This document shows positions 5,219 to 7,109 of a DNA stretch of 7,109 bases, in pieces. The position numbers were made by a program, and so were the translations under genes. This DNA is from Solirubrobacteraceae bacterium (lineage in GTDB: Bacteria > Actinomycetota > Thermoleophilia > Solirubrobacterales > Solirubrobacteraceae), in NCBI GenBank assembly GCA_025928415.1, contig JAICJK010000122.1, positions 1 through 7,109 of the forward strand. The letters run 5' to 3'. Position 1 is the first letter of the stretch; the number at the start of each line of letters is the position of its first letter. The notes beneath the pieces are model-generated. The model saw only the letters and a list, made by a program, of their open reading frames with translations, was not told the DNA's origin and searched no databases.

Positions 5219-7109
5219 TGCCGGCCGCCGCGCCTCAGACCGGCTCGGCCGGCGTCACCTTCGCCGTCGACACCGGAGGGACGTTCACCGACCTGATCGT
5301 CGACACCGGGGAGGAGCTGCGGCTCTTCAAGGCGCACACCACGCCCGCCGATCCCGTCGACGGCGTGCTCGACGCCCTGACCGTCGCCGCACGCGAGATG
5401 GGCGAGGACCGCCGGGCGCTGCTGGCGCGCGGCGCGCGCTTCATCCACGGCACGACCCATGCGACCAACGCGCTCGTCACCGGCTCGACGGCTCGCACGG
5501 CGTTCCTGACCACCGAAGGGCACCCGGACATCCTGCTGTTCCGCGAGGGCGGCCGCGGCCGGCCGTTCGACTTCAGCGTCGCCTACCCCGAGCCGCTGGT
5601 GCCGCGCGCGCTCACCCACGAGGTGCCCGGACGGGTCCTCGCCGACGGGACCGTTCACGAGCCGCTGGGCGAGGACCGCGTCGTGGAGATCGCCGGCCTG
5701 CTGCGGGCGGCCGGCGTCGAGGCGGTCGGCGTCTCGCTGCTGTGGAGCATCGTCAACCCGGCGCACGAGCTGCGCGTCGGCGAGCTGCTCGCGGAGCACC
5801 TGCCCGGGGTGCCGTTCACGCTCTCGCACCGCCTCAACCCGACGCTCCGCGAGTACCGCCGGGCGTCCTCCACCTGCATCGACGCGTCGCTCAAGCCGTT
5901 GATGGCCGCGTACTTCGGCTCGCTCGAGCAGCGGCTGGCGGAGGCCGGGTTCGGCGGGCGCGTGCTCACCGTCACCTCGCAGGGCGGCATGCTCGACGCG
6001 GCCGAGACCGCGCAGGCGCCGATCCACTCGATCAACTCGGGCCCCTCGATGGCGCCGGTCGCCGGCCGGCTGTACGCCGCGCGCGAGCACCGCCGCGCCA
6101 CGGCGATCATCGCCGACACCGGCGGCACGACGTTCGACGTCAGCGTGGTGCGCGACGGGGTCATCCCGCGCACGCGCGAGACGTGGATCGGGCCGGAGTA
6201 CCAGGGCCACATCACGGGCTTCCCCTCGGTGGACGTCACGAGCGTCGGCGCCGGCGGCGGGAGCATCGCGTGGATCGACGGCGGCGGCATGCTGCGGGTC
6301 GGCCCGCAGAGCGCGGGCTCGGCGCCCGGCCCAGCCTGCTACGGCAAGGGCGGCACCCGGCCGACGGTCACCGACGCCTGCCTGGTGCTCGGCTACCTGG
6401 ACCCCGAGTACTTCCTGGCCGGCACGATGAGCCTCGACGAGGCTGCCGCGCGCCGGAGCATCGAGGAGGTCAGCCTGCCGCTCGCGCTCGCCGCCGACGA
6501 GGCCGCCGGCGCGATCCTGCGGATCGCCACCGAGAACATGGTCCACGCGATCGAGGAGATCACGGTCGGCCAGGGCATCGACCCGCGCGACGCGGTCCTG
6601 ATCGGCGGGGGCGGCGCCGCCGGGCTGAACGTGGTCGCGATCGCCCGCCGGCTCGGCTGCCGCGAGGTGATCATCCCGGAGACGGGTGCGGCGCTCAGCG
6701 CGGCGGGCGCGCTGCTCTCGGACCTCAGCGCCGACCACGCCGAGACCCATGTCACGGACACGGCGGACTTCGACGCTGCCGGCGTCCGCGCGGTCCTGGC
6801 CCGGCTCACCGGCGCCTGCCGGGCGTTCGCCGAGCGCGCGGCCCCCGGCGCGGAGCCGGCCATCGACTACACGATGGAAGCCCGCTACCCGCGGCAGAAC
6901 TGGGAGATCGAGGTGCCGGTCGCCGCCGAGCACGTCGGCGCCGAGCCGCAGGTCGGCGAGCTCGCCCGGGCGTTCCATCGAGCCCACGAGCAGCTGTTCG
7001 CCATCAGCGACCCGGGGTCGCGCGTCGAGATCGTCGCCTGGCGGGCCCGCGCGCGCGTCGCCGTCGGGGACGGCGCCGATCGCCGTGTGGCGCCGGCGCA
7101 TCGCCGGCG
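5218..7109 (+). CDS. hyuA: HyuA-type hydantoinase/oxoprolinase or ketone carboxylase subunit (3' end off the right edge)
   Basis: The reading frame from ATG 5218 is open to the window end (630 codons), about 50-80 short of the usual family length near 690. The family is ATP-dependent: N-methylhydantoinases and 5-oxoprolinases open cyclic amides, while acetone and acetophenone carboxylases carboxylate ketones. The N-terminal domain (about 14-200) starts FAVDTGGTFTDLIV, the first phosphate loop, with HGTTHATNAL (77-86). The central hydantoinase A domain (about 215-505) holds IADTGGTTFDVSVV (second phosphate loop, 298-311), TSVGAGGGSIAWID (341-354), GSAPGPACYGKGG and VLIGGGGAAGLNV (460-472). The C-terminal domain begins near 515. 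The segment LLFREGGRGRPFDF (106-119) differs from the GRQxRPxLYDL I would expect of a hydantoinase, hinting at a divergent subfamily. A HyuB-type partner usually follows and would lie past the right edge. It shares one base with the SDR stop. Substrate is unknown. Confidence 0.92.
   Translation, partial: MPAAAPQTGSAGVTFAVDTGGTFTDLIVDTGEELRLFKAHTTPADPVDGVLDALTVAAREMGEDRRALLARGARFIHGTTHATNALVTGSTARTAFLTTEGHPDILLFREGGRGRPFDFSVAYPEPLVPRALTHEVPGRVLADGTVHEPLGEDRVVEIAGLLRAAGVEAVGVSLLWSIVNPAHELRVGELLAEHLPGVPFTLSHRLNPTLREYRRASSTCIDASLKPLMAAYFGSLEQRLAEAGFGGRVLTVTSQGGMLDAAETAQAPIHSINSGPSMAPVAGRLYAAREHRRATAIIADTGGTTFDVSVVRDGVIPRTRETWIGPEYQGHITGFPSVDVTSVGAGGGSIAWIDGGGMLRVGPQSAGSAPGPACYGKGGTRPTVTDACLVLGYLDPEYFLAGTMSLDEAAARRSIEEVSLPLALAADEAAGAILRIATENMVHAIEEITVGQGIDPRDAVLIGGGGAAGLNVVAIARRLGCREVIIPETGAALSAAGALLSDLSADHAETHVTDTADFDAAGVRAVLARLTGACRAFAERAAPGAEPAIDYTMEARYPRQNWEIEVPVAAEHVGAEPQVGELARAFHRAHEQLFAISDPGSRVEIVAWRARARVAVGDGADRRVAPAHRR

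Noticed and set aside
4903..7101. Minus-strand open frame of 732 codons opposite hyuA
   Set aside because: It is antisense to a clearly conserved HyuA protein and its translation shows only repetitive Arg/Ala/Gly/Asp/Val composition without a domain. Long antisense frames are expected with strong third-position GC bias.

Overview
The window is a very GC-rich bacterial segment with dense genes, GTG and TTG starts, short or overlapping junctions and secreted proteins with Arg/Ala-rich composition. This fits a high-GC actinobacterial lineage. The combination of a secreted clan GH-A glycosidase with a lineage-type secreted Cys-pair protein makes me think of Thermoleophilia/Solirubrobacterales, but that placement is an impression and not proven by the sequence.

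Layout. (1) Positions 1-368, minus strand: the receiver domain of a NarL/FixJ-type response regulator, cut by the left edge. (2) 457-1887, plus: an exported glycoside hydrolase-like protein with both clan GH-A glutamates. (3) 1914-2624, minus: a small exported protein of unknown function, convergent with the glycosidase across a 26-base gap that carries a perfect GC hairpin. (4) 2702-3397, minus: a FadR/FCD-type GntR regulator. (5) From 3507 rightward, a tightly coupled plus-strand operon divergent from the regulator: a BKACE/DUF849 beta-keto acid cleavage enzyme (3507-4457, TTG start), an SDR dehydrogenase resembling D-3-hydroxybutyrate dehydrogenase (4454-5218), and a HyuA-type hydantoinase/oxoprolinase/ketone carboxylase subunit (5218 to the right edge, incomplete). 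The operon genes overlap by 4 bases and 1 base, so they are almost certainly cotranscribed and translationally coupled.

How they may work together. The GntR regulator and the operon share a 109-base divergent control region holding an operator-like inverted repeat, so the regulator probably controls the operon in response to a small carboxylate. The SDR keeps the carboxylate-binding residues of 3-hydroxybutyrate dehydrogenase but changes others around the substrate, so it may interconvert a bulkier beta-hydroxy acid and beta-keto acid. BKACE would then transfer the acyl part of that keto acid to CoA with acetyl-CoA, releasing acetoacetate. The HyuA subunit could supply the keto acid by ATP-dependent ketone carboxylation, as acetone and acetophenone carboxylases do, or could open a cyclic amide. 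This three-enzyme combination is the most interesting part of the window. The left half (1-2624) looks like ordinary genomic content with no visible link to the operon. No RNA gene, CRISPR array, insertion sequence or prophage was seen.
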